A stretch of DNA of 10,281 nucleotides from Rubrobacteraceae bacterium (GTDB lineage: Bacteria > Actinomycetota > Rubrobacteria > Rubrobacterales > Rubrobacteraceae). Location: positions 1 through 10,281 of the forward strand of contig JAUJMB010000053.1 in assembly GCA_030447045.1 (NCBI GenBank), in the 5' to 3' direction. A model generated the notes under the pieces. The model searched no databases, had not been told where the DNA came from, and saw nothing but the letters and a program-made list of their open reading frames with translations. How positions within the stretch are numbered: the first letter of the stretch is position 1; each line of letters starts with the position of its first letter. The position numbers and the translations under genes are program-made. Shown here one piece after another: positions 1-6,255 of the stretch.

Positions 1-32
1 AATCGTCTCTCGCCACCCGCGCTGCTCTTCAC
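1..32 (-). CDS. Start of the next gene, partial (probably aroE by synteny)
   Basis: A GTG codon at 32-30 follows a GGAGGA ribosome-binding sequence (36-41) by about three bases and opens a frame to the window edge that reads MKSSAGGERR. Only about ten codons are visible, so no family can be recognised from sequence. In mycobacteria and other actinobacteria alaS-ruvX-mltG is commonly followed by aroE (shikimate dehydrogenase), so aroE is the best guess from gene order alone. The GTG overlaps the TGA of a small upstream reading frame (GTGA), the same junction style seen elsewhere in this window. Confidence concerns the start, not the function. Confidence 0.4.
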   Translation of the reverse strand, partial: MKSSAGGERR

Positions 33-100
33 AGGTCCTCCGCAACTCGGTCTAGGATACCTTCGATGCCCCTATTCTCCGGGTGGACCGCGCCGGGCAC
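29..100 (-). CDS. Possible 23-codon small ORF between mltG and the next gene
   Basis: A frame opening at a GTG (100-98) reads MPGAVHPENRGIEGILDRVA and continues EDL to a TGA at 31-29, which overlaps the next GTG start as GTGA. The frame stays open further upstream to a TAG near 125 but has no ATG, GTG or TTG there. The composition (acidic and hydrophobic, no low-complexity run) looks protein-like and the stop-start overlap suggests coupling, but the GTG has no good Shine-Dalgarno sequence. I do not recognise a family. It may instead be a chance frame. Confidence 0.22.
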   Translation of the reverse strand: MPGAVHPENRGIEGILDRVAEDL

Positions 101-147
101 ATCTGCCAGGCGGGCATTTATCCCCGACCCCTAAAGGTGCGAGGGTT

Positions 148-160
148 CCGGACCATCCGG
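148..160. repeat. Small inverted repeat downstream of mltG
   Basis: CCGGA-CCA-TCCGG is a perfect 5-bp dyad about 15 bases past the mltG stop. No T-run follows it on the minus strand, so it is a poor intrinsic terminator. It could be a minor RNA hairpin or chance in GC-rich DNA. Confidence 0.3.
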
Positions 161-174
161 GGAGACGCCGGGCT

Positions 175-1290
175 TTAGCGTCCCGCCGCTTCCTTTGCCC
201 GGAGGAACGCGTCGTAGTCGCCCGTAAAGAAGTGCTCTTCGCCGTTGGCCTTGAGCACGTAGTAGAGGTTGCCGGTCTCGGCGGGGTTTATGGCGGCCCG
301 GAGGGATTGCAGGCTCGGGCTGCAGATCGGGCCCGGCGGGAGGCCCGTGTTCTCGTAGGTGTTGTAGGGGGAGTCGACCTCCAGGTCCGCGTAGGAGAGG
401 CTCTCCTTCGGCCGCTTGAGGGCGTATTGGATGGTGGCGTCGATCTGGAGGGGCATGCCCCTCTGGATCCTGTTGTATATGACCGAGGCGATCACGGGCC
501 GCTCCCCGGCGTTCGCCGACTCCTTCTCTATGAGCGAGGCCACGGTCACGAGCTCGTGCTCGGTCAGGTTCAGCCGCTTCTCGGCGCCGGCCACGTCTAG
601 CCCTTCGGTCTCTATCAGGTACTGCCCGAGCATCCGGTCCACGACCTGCGGGGCCGTCACCCCCTCCTCGAAGTCGTAGCGCCGCGGGAACAGGTAGCCC
701 TCTGTGGTCTCTATGGCCTCGTCCTCGAGGAAGGCGTAGCCGTAGTCCGTCCGGCGGGCGGCGGCCTCGAACTCCCGGGCCGGTATCTCCGTCCCCTCGG
801 CGACCGCCCGGGCCGTCTCTGGCAACGTGAGCCCCTCCGGCAGGGTGACGGAGACGCTAGGTACGGCCCTCCCGGCCGTCAGCTTCTGGAGGATGGCGTC
901 GGTGTCGGCCCCCGGGCTGAAGGTGTAGCGCCCGGTCATGATGCTCGCGTCGCTCTTGCCGTCCACGCGGGCCTCGATCTTGAAGACGAGCGCGCTCTTG
1001 ATCACGCCGGCCTCCTCGAGCTTGGCGGCCACAGTGGAGAGGGTGTCGCCCTTGACGACCTCCACGCCGACCGGACGCTCCGCCTCCTCGGCGCCGCCCG
1101 CGACGGCCGAGGTGTAGATAAAGTAGACCGCCGCCACGACGCCCACCAGGAGGAGCAGGCCGAGGACGGTGGGGCCAACGCCGGAGCGGCGCTTCCTGCG
1201 GCGTCTCTTCTCCCTGGCCGACTGCAGCGCGTCGAGCCTGGCCTCTAGCTCGGCGCGGTCCTCGTGGCTGCTCCTGTCGTAGCGCTTCAG
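175..1290 (-). CDS. mltG: Endolytic murein transglycosylase MltG (YceG-like)
   Basis: MltG cleaves nascent peptidoglycan glycan strands at the membrane and is thought to set where they terminate. The predicted product is 371 aa. A basic cytoplasmic N-terminus (KRRRRKRR near residues 28-35) precedes one transmembrane helix (about 40-60). A LysM-like subdomain (about 74-110) is followed by the YceG catalytic domain, with EGYLFPRRYDF at 197-207, ASLIEKES at 251-258 (E255 aligns with the catalytic Glu, E218 of E. coli) and QIDATIQYAL at 282-291. The frame has no ATG, GTG or TTG between the ruvX stop and the transmembrane helix. The best start is a CTG at 1290-1288, which overlaps the ruvX TGA and sits 8 bases after a strong AGGAGG. 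A GTG at 1419 would give 43 more residues, but these lie inside ruvX and read as basic out-of-frame sequence. It is the third gene after alaS and ruvX, a conserved order. Confidence 0.93.
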   Translation of the reverse strand: MKRYDRSSHEDRAELEARLDALQSAREKRRRRKRRSGVGPTVLGLLLLVGVVAAVYFIYTSAVAGGAEEAERPVGVEVVKGDTLSTVAAKLEEAGVIKSALVFKIEARVDGKSDASIMTGRYTFSPGADTDAILQKLTAGRAVPSVSVTLPEGLTLPETARAVAEGTEIPAREFEAAARRTDYGYAFLEDEAIETTEGYLFPRRYDFEEGVTAPQVVDRMLGQYLIETEGLDVAGAEKRLNLTEHELVTVASLIEKESANAGERPVIASVIYNRIQRGMPLQIDATIQYALKRPKESLSYADLEVDSPYNTYENTGLPPGPICSPSLQSLRAAINPAETGNLYYVLKANGEEHFFTGDYDAFLRAKEAAGR

Positions 1291-1697
1291 AGGTCCCCCC
1301 TCCTCGCCAGGTACTCTTGCAGCATCCCGGCGGCGGCCAAATGGTCCACCCGGACGCGCTTCCCCTTCTTCTTTCTCCCGCCGGCGGCGGCCACGCGGGT
1401 CGTCAGCCGCTCGTCCCACTCGACGAAGCGCACGTTGGGAAACTCCCGCCGCAACCCGGCAAGTGTATCCAAAACCCTCCGCGCCTGCGGCCCGAGCTCC
1501 CCGGCGAGCGTCTTCGGCATCCCGACGACGACCTCGCGCACGTCCTCCCTCTCGAAGAGCAGCGCGAGGTACTCCGTCAGGTCCGCGGTCGGGACGACCT
1601 CGAGCGGGGTGGCCAGCACCCGGCCGGGGTCAGAGAGGGCCACGCCGGTACGCACCGTGCCCGGGTCCAGCGCGGCGACGCGGCCGGCCCCTTCCAG
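1287..1697 (-). CDS. ruvX: RuvX/YqgF-family putative pre-16S rRNA nuclease / resolvase-like protein
   Basis: RuvX has an RNase H-like fold and is implicated in 5' processing of 16S rRNA, and in Holliday junction resolution in some bacteria. The 136-aa product has the family's landmarks in order: ALDPGTVRTGVALSD (residues 9-23, first catalytic Asp at D11), VVVGMPKTLAGELGPQA (a GLP-x-x-x-x-G-x-x-GPQA-like motif, middle), FVEWDERLTT (second acidic site), and DHLAAAGMLQEYL near the C-terminus (third acidic site). Length matches the usual 130-150 aa. The frame runs far into alaS, but that part is a shadow: the first codon after the alaS TAG that fits the family N-terminus is a CTG at 1697-1695, two bases past the stop, with only a weak GGGG in front. 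No ATG, GTG or TTG lies nearby. Translation is probably coupled to alaS. It overlaps mltG by four bases. Confidence 0.9.
   Translation of the reverse strand: MEGAGRVAALDPGTVRTGVALSDPGRVLATPLEVVPTADLTEYLALLFEREDVREVVVGMPKTLAGELGPQARRVLDTLAGLRREFPNVRFVEWDERLTTRVAAAGGRKKKGKRVRVDHLAAAGMLQEYLARRGDL
1299..1304 (-). promoter_or_regulatory. Shine-Dalgarno site for mltG that decides its CTG start
   Basis: AGGAGG on the minus strand, inside the last codons of ruvX, lies 8 bases before the CTG at 1290. This is ideal spacing and the only well-placed ribosome-binding site in this reading frame, so it supports CTG initiation of mltG. Confidence 0.6.
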
Positions 1698-1699
1698 GG

Positions 1700-4354
1700 C
1701 TACCCCGTACCGGAGAGGGTGCGGCCCAGGATCTCGCGCGCCCTGGCGAGCGCGTCGGGAATCGCCTCCAGGTTGCCGCCGCCGGCCTGGGCCATCGTAG
1801 CACCACCCCCGCCGCCTCCGCCCAAGACCTCCGAGACCTCCCGCACGATGTCCCCGGCCCGCACCTTCCCGCCGACCTCGGGGTGGAGGTTGGCGATCAG
1901 GACGGCCTTGCCGTCGAGGTCCGCGGCCAGGACCACGGCAGACGGGCCGCCGAGGCGGTTCTTTACGTCGTCGGAGATCTGGCGCAGGCCCTTCACGTCC
2001 GCCGCGACGACCTGCCCGGTGACGACCCTCGCCCCGTCCACCCTCTCCGCCCCCTCGACGAGCGCCCCCACCTCGCCGAGGCCCTGCTCGAGCGCCTCCT
2101 TGCGGGCCGCCTCGCGCCCCTGCCTGGCCTCCCGGCGCAGGGCGTCCACGGCCTCTGGCAGGCCCTCGACGGGGACGCGCAGGGAGGCCGCGAGCCCCTC
2201 CGTCCGCTCGGCCGTCTCCGTCAGGTAGAAGAGCGCCTCGCGGCCGGTTACCACCTCTATGCGGTAGAGGTCGGCGCCGTGCTTCCTGTTGGAGATCACC
2301 TTGAAGGCCCCGACCTCGGCGGTGCCGCGCACGTGCGTGCCGCCGCAGAGCTCGCGGGAGAAGCCGTCCACCTCGACCACGCGCACGAGGTCGCCGTACT
2401 TCTCGCCGAAGAGCATCATCGCGCCGAGCTCGCGGGCCTCCTCGAGCGTGGTCGTGAAGTAGCGCACCGGCTGGTTCTCCGTGATCTTGAGCAGGCACTG
2501 CTCCTGCACGCGCCGGATCTGCTCCTCGCTCACCCTGCCGCTGTGGCGGTAGTCGAAGCGGAGCCGGTCGGGACCCACGTAGCTGCCGGCCTGCACGACG
2601 TCCTGCCCGAGCTCCGCCCGCAGGGCCCAGTGGAGGATGTGGGTGGCGGTGTGGTTGGCCTCGATCTGCTGCCGGCGGACCCTGTTGATGGAGGCCGTCA
2701 CGGCGTCGCCGACGGCGAAGCCGTCGCGCTCGACCCTCGCCCGGAGCACCTGGTAGCCACCGGCCGGGACCACGTCGAAGACCTCGAGCTGGCCGCGCTC
2801 CGAGGAAATCCAACCCTCGTCCGCGACCTGCCCGCCGCCCGTGGCGTAGAACGGGTTCTCGGCGAGCACCACCGAGACCTCGCCCGGGGCCTCGGGCGAG
2901 TCCTCATACGCGACGATCCTCGTCTCCACCCGCTCCCGCTCGTAGCCGACGAACCGGCTCCGGATCTCCTCCCCGCCGAACGCGGCGACCGCCCTGTCGT
3001 AGCCCTGGGCGGCCGCCCTGGCGCGGCTCCTCTGGGCGTCCATGGCGGCCTCGTAGCCGGCCTCGTCCAGCGAGACGCCCCGCTCGGCGAGCACCTCGCG
3101 GGTCACCTCGACCGGAAAACCGTAGGTGTCGTGCAGCGTGAAAGCCACGTCGCCCGGGAAGTTCCCGCCCTCCAGCCGCGAGAGCTCGGACTCCAAGAGC
3201 TCCTTGCCTGACTCGTAGATCTGGATGAACCGGGTGGCCTCGCGCTGCACGATCTCGTCTATCTGCGCCCTCGACTCGGTGAGCTCGCGGTAGAAGTCGC
3301 CCATCGAGTCGACCACAGCCGTTACCAGCCCCGCGAGGAACGGGACGGGGCTCATCTCCCGCTCGCTGTTCGGCCACACCCTTATGCGGACCTCGCGGGT
3401 GGCCCGGCGTATTATGCGCCTGAGCACGTACTCGCGTCCCTGGTTGCCGGGCCTGACGCCGTCTGCGACGAGGAAGGCTATGGCGCGGGCGTGGTCGGCG
3501 AGGATGTGGAGGGCGCGGTCGAGCGCCTCCGTCTGGCCGAGGGAGATGCCGCTCCCCTCGCGGACCTTCTCGAAGACCGGCGCGTACAGGTCGGTGCCGT
3601 AGACGGAACGCTGGCCCTGCACCACGGCGGCGGTCCGCTCCAGCCCCATCCCCGTGTCTATGCCCGTCTTGGCCAGGGGGACGAGCGTGCCGTCCGTGCG
3701 CTGCTCGTACTGGTTAAAGACGAGGTTCCAGATCTCCAGGAAGCGCGGGTCGCCCTCGTCGCCGCCGGGGCCGTACTTCGGATCCTCAAGCGGGTCGCCG
3801 AGGCCGAACTCCTCGCCGTAGTCGAAGTAGACCTCAGAGCACGGCCCGCACGGGCCGGAGTCGCCGGGCGGGCCCCACCAGTTCTCGCTCTTGGGGAGGC
3901 CGAAGATCCTGTGCTCCGGGACGCCGACGTCCATCCAGAGGCGCTTGGCTTCGAGGTCCTCGGGCGCGTCCTCGTCGCCCTCGAAGATCGTGACCCAGAG
4001 CCGCTCGGGGGCGAGGCCGAGCTCGCCGGTGAGGAACTGCCAGGCGTACTCGACGGCCTCCTTCTTGAAGTAGTCCCCGAACGAGAAGTTGCCCATCATC
4101 TCGAAGAAGGTGAGGTGGCTCGGGTCGCCGACCTCCTCGATGTCCTGGGTGCGGAAGCACTTCTGGGCGCTCACGGCGCGCGGCGAGGGCGGCTTCTCCT
4201 CGCCGGTAAAGAAGGTGATGAACTGCTGCATGCCGGCGGTGGTCAGGAGGACGGTCGGGTCGTTGTAGGGGATCAGGGACGAGCTCGGGTAGACCCTGTG
4301 ATCCCGCCTCTCGAAAAAATCCAGGAACCGGCGTCGGATCTCACTGCTCTGCAT
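1700..4354 (-). CDS. alaS: Alanyl-tRNA synthetase
   Basis: AlaRS is a class II cytoplasmic enzyme that charges tRNA-Ala and hydrolyses mischarged Ser/Gly-tRNA-Ala. The 884-aa product has full family length. The aminoacylation core includes CFRTQDIEEVGDPSHLTFFE (66-85), an MMGNFSFGDYFK block (86-97), and GMGLER as motif 3 (235-240). The editing domain carries PFYATGGGQVADEG (501-514) and the zinc site H568-x3-H572 with C670-x3-H674 (NHTATH and CGGTH), all ligands intact. The C-Ala domain ends with a seven-glycine run (845-851) followed by MAQAGGG. The ATG at 4354 fits the family N-terminus (SSEIRRRFLDFFERR) and overlaps the end of the upstream sigma factor gene by 14 bases, with only a weak GGGG in front. 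alaS is therefore probably translated by coupling and transcribed with the sigma operon. No T-box leader is possible in this arrangement. Confidence 0.98.
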   Translation of the reverse strand: MQSSEIRRRFLDFFERRDHRVYPSSSLIPYNDPTVLLTTAGMQQFITFFTGEEKPPSPRAVSAQKCFRTQDIEEVGDPSHLTFFEMMGNFSFGDYFKKEAVEYAWQFLTGELGLAPERLWVTIFEGDEDAPEDLEAKRLWMDVGVPEHRIFGLPKSENWWGPPGDSGPCGPCSEVYFDYGEEFGLGDPLEDPKYGPGGDEGDPRFLEIWNLVFNQYEQRTDGTLVPLAKTGIDTGMGLERTAAVVQGQRSVYGTDLYAPVFEKVREGSGISLGQTEALDRALHILADHARAIAFLVADGVRPGNQGREYVLRRIIRRATREVRIRVWPNSEREMSPVPFLAGLVTAVVDSMGDFYRELTESRAQIDEIVQREATRFIQIYESGKELLESELSRLEGGNFPGDVAFTLHDTYGFPVEVTREVLAERGVSLDEAGYEAAMDAQRSRARAAAQGYDRAVAAFGGEEIRSRFVGYERERVETRIVAYEDSPEAPGEVSVVLAENPFYATGGGQVADEGWISSERGQLEVFDVVPAGGYQVLRARVERDGFAVGDAVTASINRVRRQQIEANHTATHILHWALRAELGQDVVQAGSYVGPDRLRFDYRHSGRVSEEQIRRVQEQCLLKITENQPVRYFTTTLEEARELGAMMLFGEKYGDLVRVVEVDGFSRELCGGTHVRGTAEVGAFKVISNRKHGADLYRIEVVTGREALFYLTETAERTEGLAASLRVPVEGLPEAVDALRREARQGREAARKEALEQGLGEVGALVEGAERVDGARVVTGQVVAADVKGLRQISDDVKNRLGGPSAVVLAADLDGKAVLIANLHPEVGGKVRAGDIVREVSEVLGGGGGGGATMAQAGGGNLEAIPDALARAREILGRTLSGTG

Positions 4355-5162
4355 GGGCCCCGTCCGAGGTCGTGGTGGTCGTCGTGTTCAGGTGTCCGTT
4401 CTCCATCTCCGTAAGCTCGGCCCGCAGGTCCTGCAGGGCCCGCCGGAGCAGGCGCGAGACGTGCATCTGGCTCACCCCGATGCGGTCGGCTATCTCCGTC
4501 TGGGTCTTGCCCTCGTTGAACCGGAGCTTGAGGATCTGCTGCTGCTGCTCCCTGAGCCCGTTCACCGCCCTCTGCAGGAGTATCTTGTCCTCCAGGCCCT
4601 CTATGGGCGAGTCGCCGTCGGCCTGCAGGTCCATGATGGTGTCGCCCTCGCGCTCGTCGGGGCTCACCGGGGCGTCCAGGCTCGCGGTGTTGTAGGCCCG
4701 CCCGAGGGTGAGCGCCTCGGCCACGCTCTCCTCGTCGGCCTCAAGAACCACCGAGAGCTCCCGGATCGTGGGCGAGCGGCCGTTCCTGACGGTCTGGTCG
4801 CGGATGGCTTCCTTGGCCGACTGCCTGAGCTCCTGCAGGCCGCGGGGCACCCGCATCGCCCAGCCCTTGTCGCGGAAGTAGCGCTTGATCTCGCCGAGGA
4901 TGTTCGGCGTGGCGTAGGTGGAGAACTCTATCCTCCGGTCCACGTCGAAGCGGTCGACCGCCTTGATGAGCCCGACGGAGGCCACCTGCACCAGGTCGTC
5001 GACGGGCTCCCCGCGCCCGGCGAACTTGCGGGCCAGGAACTCCGCGAGGGGCAGCTGCTCCTGTATGACCTTCTCCCGCGCGGCCCTGTCGCCGTGCTTG
5101 TGGTACCGGGTCAGCAGGCGCCTGGTCCGCGCCTTGTCCGGCCGCCTGTACCTCCGGCTCAC
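4341..5162 (-). CDS. SigB/SigF/SigG-family alternative sigma factor
   Basis: This is a group 3 sigma-70 factor of the kind that directs stress or development genes. The 273-aa product shows region 2 (PVDDLVQVASVGLIKAVDRF at 53-72, then EFSTYATPNILGEIKRYFRD and KGWAMRVPRGLQEL to residue 112, typical of actinobacterial SigF and of SigB). Region 3 covers about 113-160 (SPTIRELSVVLEADEESVAEA). Region 4 covers about 203-247, with helix-turn-helix TQTEIADRIGVSQMHVSRLL. A six-threonine stretch lies near the C-terminus (260-265). The start is a GTG at 5162 that overlaps the TGA of the upstream gene as GTGA. The frame continues upstream, but that extension is an Arg/Gly-rich shadow of the neighbour. 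The partner gene directly upstream and the coupling match spoIIAB-sigF, rsbW-sigB and usfX-sigF. alaS overlaps its 3' end. A housekeeping role is unlikely: there is no region 1.1 and the protein is small. Confidence 0.93.
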   Translation of the reverse strand: MSRRYRRPDKARTRRLLTRYHKHGDRAAREKVIQEQLPLAEFLARKFAGRGEPVDDLVQVASVGLIKAVDRFDVDRRIEFSTYATPNILGEIKRYFRDKGWAMRVPRGLQELRQSAKEAIRDQTVRNGRSPTIRELSVVLEADEESVAEALTLGRAYNTASLDAPVSPDEREGDTIMDLQADGDSPIEGLEDKILLQRAVNGLREQQQQILKLRFNEGKTQTEIADRIGVSQMHVSRLLRRALQDLRAELTEMENGHLNTTTTTTSDGAHAEQ

Positions 5163-5440
5163 GAAACCAGCTCTACTACCGTCCGCCAGTGCCGTCCCTC
5201 TTCGCCCTCTGGCTCCTCGACCTCGGCCACGACCCCGTCGTCGGCGAGCGCGAAGCGGTACCGGGTCGGCGCGTCGTCCGCGTGGAAGTCCTCGAGCAGG
5301 GAGACCGCCTCGTCGAGGCCCCCGACGCCGACCTTGGCCCTGGCGGCCATGCCCGCCATCACCAGCCCCACGCACGAGCGCAACTCCCCGTGCGGCGGTA
5401 GGGTCAGGTATGCGTACTGCTGGTCACCTTCGGGGGTCAA
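5159..5440 (-). CDS. Short anti-sigma-like protein (degenerate RsbW/SpoIIAB-type fold)
   Basis: The 93-aa product sits where rsbW/spoIIAB/usfX sits before its sigma gene and overlaps that gene by four bases. Its pattern (YAYLTLPPHGELRSCVGLVM, then AGMAARAKVGVGGLDEAVSL and LEDF) follows the N-terminal strand and first helices of RsbW-family ATPases, and RYRFALADDGVVAEVEE resembles the next two strands. The N-box (EAVTNAxxH) is replaced by LEDFHADDA with no Asn, and the DxGxG and GxGL boxes are absent. At 93 aa against about 140 it seems to lack the ATP lid. The kinase activity of SpoIIAB-type anti-sigma factors is therefore unlikely, while sigma binding remains possible. The start is TTG at 5440, seven bases after AGGAGG. 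The family assignment is my reading of pattern plus context; an unrelated small regulator is possible. Confidence 0.72.
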   Translation of the reverse strand: MTPEGDQQYAYLTLPPHGELRSCVGLVMAGMAARAKVGVGGLDEAVSLLEDFHADDAPTRYRFALADDGVVAEVEEPEGEEGRHWRTVVELVS

Positions 5441-5447
5441 ACGTCTT

Positions 5448-5453
5448 CCTCCT
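5448..5453 (-). promoter_or_regulatory. Strong Shine-Dalgarno site for the anti-sigma-like gene
   Basis: GAGGAGGA on the minus strand (core AGGAGG) is seven bases from the TTG at 5440. It fixes that rare start and is the strongest ribosome-binding site in the sigma cluster. Because the sigma factor GTG has no such site, sigma synthesis probably depends on this one through coupling. Confidence 0.65.
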
Positions 5454-5476
5454 CTTTATAGGGTCTAATGGTCTCG

Positions 5477-5800
5477 TTAGCGTTCGGGTGTCTCGGGTAG
5501 CGCGACCGGCGCCTCCCCGGCCGGCGCCGGCGGCGTCTCGGCCGGGGCCGCCCCCTCCAGGCGGGCGGCCTGCCCGGAGTGGGCCCTGTCGTGCTGCTGG
5601 AGGTCGCGCAGGATCTCCTCCTTGCGGGAGGAGGAGGCCTCGCGGGCGGCCGAAACCGCGGTCTCGTAGCGGCGGCGCACGTTCGCCGGCAGGTCGCGGG
5701 CGGTCTTCGGCAGGTTCTTGCGGGCCTCCTCGCTCGTGGCGTAGATGGTCCCGGCCACGCCGAGGATCACGCCGGCGGCCACCTTGCCCCAGGTGTTCAT
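5477..5800 (-). CDS. YtxH-like small membrane-associated stress protein
   Basis: The 107-aa product begins with a glycine-rich hydrophobic segment (WGKVAAGVILGVAGTIYA, residues 4-21). A charged, probably helical region follows (SEEARKNLPKTARDLPANVR and onward to about 70). The C-terminal tail is rich in Ala, Pro and Glu (about 80-107). This layout is that of YtxH-type proteins, whose biochemical role is unknown. In Bacillus subtilis ytxH lies beside a DUF948 gene (ytxG) in a SigB/SigH-dependent operon, and here it overlaps a DUF948 gene (ATGA, four bases), which supports the assignment. The ATG at 5800 is chosen because the longer frame is a shadow of the DUF948 gene. A gap of 36 bases separates it from the anti-sigma-like gene. 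Confidence 0.75.
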   Translation of the reverse strand: MNTWGKVAAGVILGVAGTIYATSEEARKNLPKTARDLPANVRRRYETAVSAAREASSSRKEEILRDLQQHDRAHSGQAARLEGAAPAETPPAPAGEAPVALPETPER

Positions 5801-6180
5801 TCCGCCCCCCCATCGGTGCGCTTCTCCCCGGTCAGGAACGTGCTGATGCCGCGCGAGAGGCCGGCGGTCGCCGAGGAGACCTTGATCACGCCGCCGCGCA
5901 CCCCGCGGGTTATGACGGTCGTGGTCTGGTCGAGCTCGTCGGTCATGCCGGCGACGTCGCCGACGGCCTCGTCGAGCTGGGAGAGCTGGCTGTTTATGTT
6001 GTCCACCGTGGTGTGGGTCTTGCCGATGAGGGGCACCACCTGCTCGGAGACGTCCCGGATGGACTTCTCCGTGGTCGAGAAGATCCGGGCGAGCCGCAAG
6101 AAGGCCCACGCGAGCAGGAAGAACGCAACCGCGACCCCCGCGTACAGCAAACCCTTCATCAGTTCTACGAAAAGGTCCAA
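5797..6180 (-). CDS. DUF948 (YtxG-like) membrane-anchored coiled-coil protein
   Basis: The 127-aa product has a short N-terminus, one transmembrane helix (about residues 10-32, LLYAGVAVAFFLLAWAFLRL), and a long soluble helical segment with regular hydrophobic spacing (about 35-95, including TTVDNINSQLSQLDEAVGDV). This is the standard DUF948 layout. Function is not established; B. subtilis YtxG is a general stress protein. The start is TTG at 6180. A GGAGG lies 12 bases upstream and AAGGGG only two, so the start is less certain than the frame. The alternative ATG at residue 8 has no ribosome-binding site. It is the first gene of the cluster with the YtxH-like, anti-sigma-like and sigma genes, and has a TATAAT promoter just upstream. 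Confidence 0.8.
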   Translation of the reverse strand: MDLFVELMKGLLYAGVAVAFFLLAWAFLRLARIFSTTEKSIRDVSEQVVPLIGKTHTTVDNINSQLSQLDEAVGDVAGMTDELDQTTTVITRGVRGGVIKVSSATAGLSRGISTFLTGEKRTDGGAE

Positions 6181-6204
6181 AACCCCTTCACACCTCCGTC
6201 GAAA

Positions 6205-6229
6205 CTACCCGCGAACCCGCATTATAACC
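6205..6229 (-). promoter_or_regulatory. Promoter of the DUF948-YtxH-anti-sigma-sigma operon, possibly dual
   Basis: A perfect TATAAT (6226-6221, minus strand) lies 40 bases before the TTG of the DUF948 gene. No good TTGACA-like element sits 16-18 bases upstream. Overlapping it, GGTTAT (6229-6224), a 13-base spacer and GGGTAG (6210-6205) resemble SigB/SigF-type promoters (GTTT-like -35, GGGTAT -10). A start from the latter would fall just before the GGAGG at 6193-6197. The housekeeping -10 is seen directly; the stress-sigma site is an inference with one mismatch in the -10. Confidence 0.55.
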
Positions 6230-6255
6230 GGGATGGCCCCCGACACACGGCCCTC

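Noticed and set aside
1287..2813. Long version of ruvX starting inside alaS
   Set aside because: The first ~370 residues are Arg/Gly-rich shadow of alaS. Only the last ~136 residues show RuvX motifs and the normal family length.
1463..3211. Plus-strand open frame of 582 codons opposite ruvX and alaS
   Set aside because: It is antisense to strongly conserved genes and its Arg/Ala/Leu/Val-rich product shows no family motif. It is a compositional shadow.
4341..5375. Long version of the sigma factor starting at 5375
   Set aside because: The N-terminal 71 residues are an Arg/Gly-rich shadow of the anti-sigma-like gene. The GTG at 5162 gives the normal SigF length and a GTGA overlap.
5455..5460. 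TATAAA before the anti-sigma-like gene as a promoter -10
   Set aside because: Transcription from it would start inside or after the Shine-Dalgarno sequence at 5448-5453, and no -35 element is present. The gene is more likely read from the operon promoter.
6227..6255. Terminator between mnmA and the DUF948 gene
   Set aside because: Only a four-pair CGGG/CCCG stem is possible and the bases after it form the TATAAT promoter, not a T-run.
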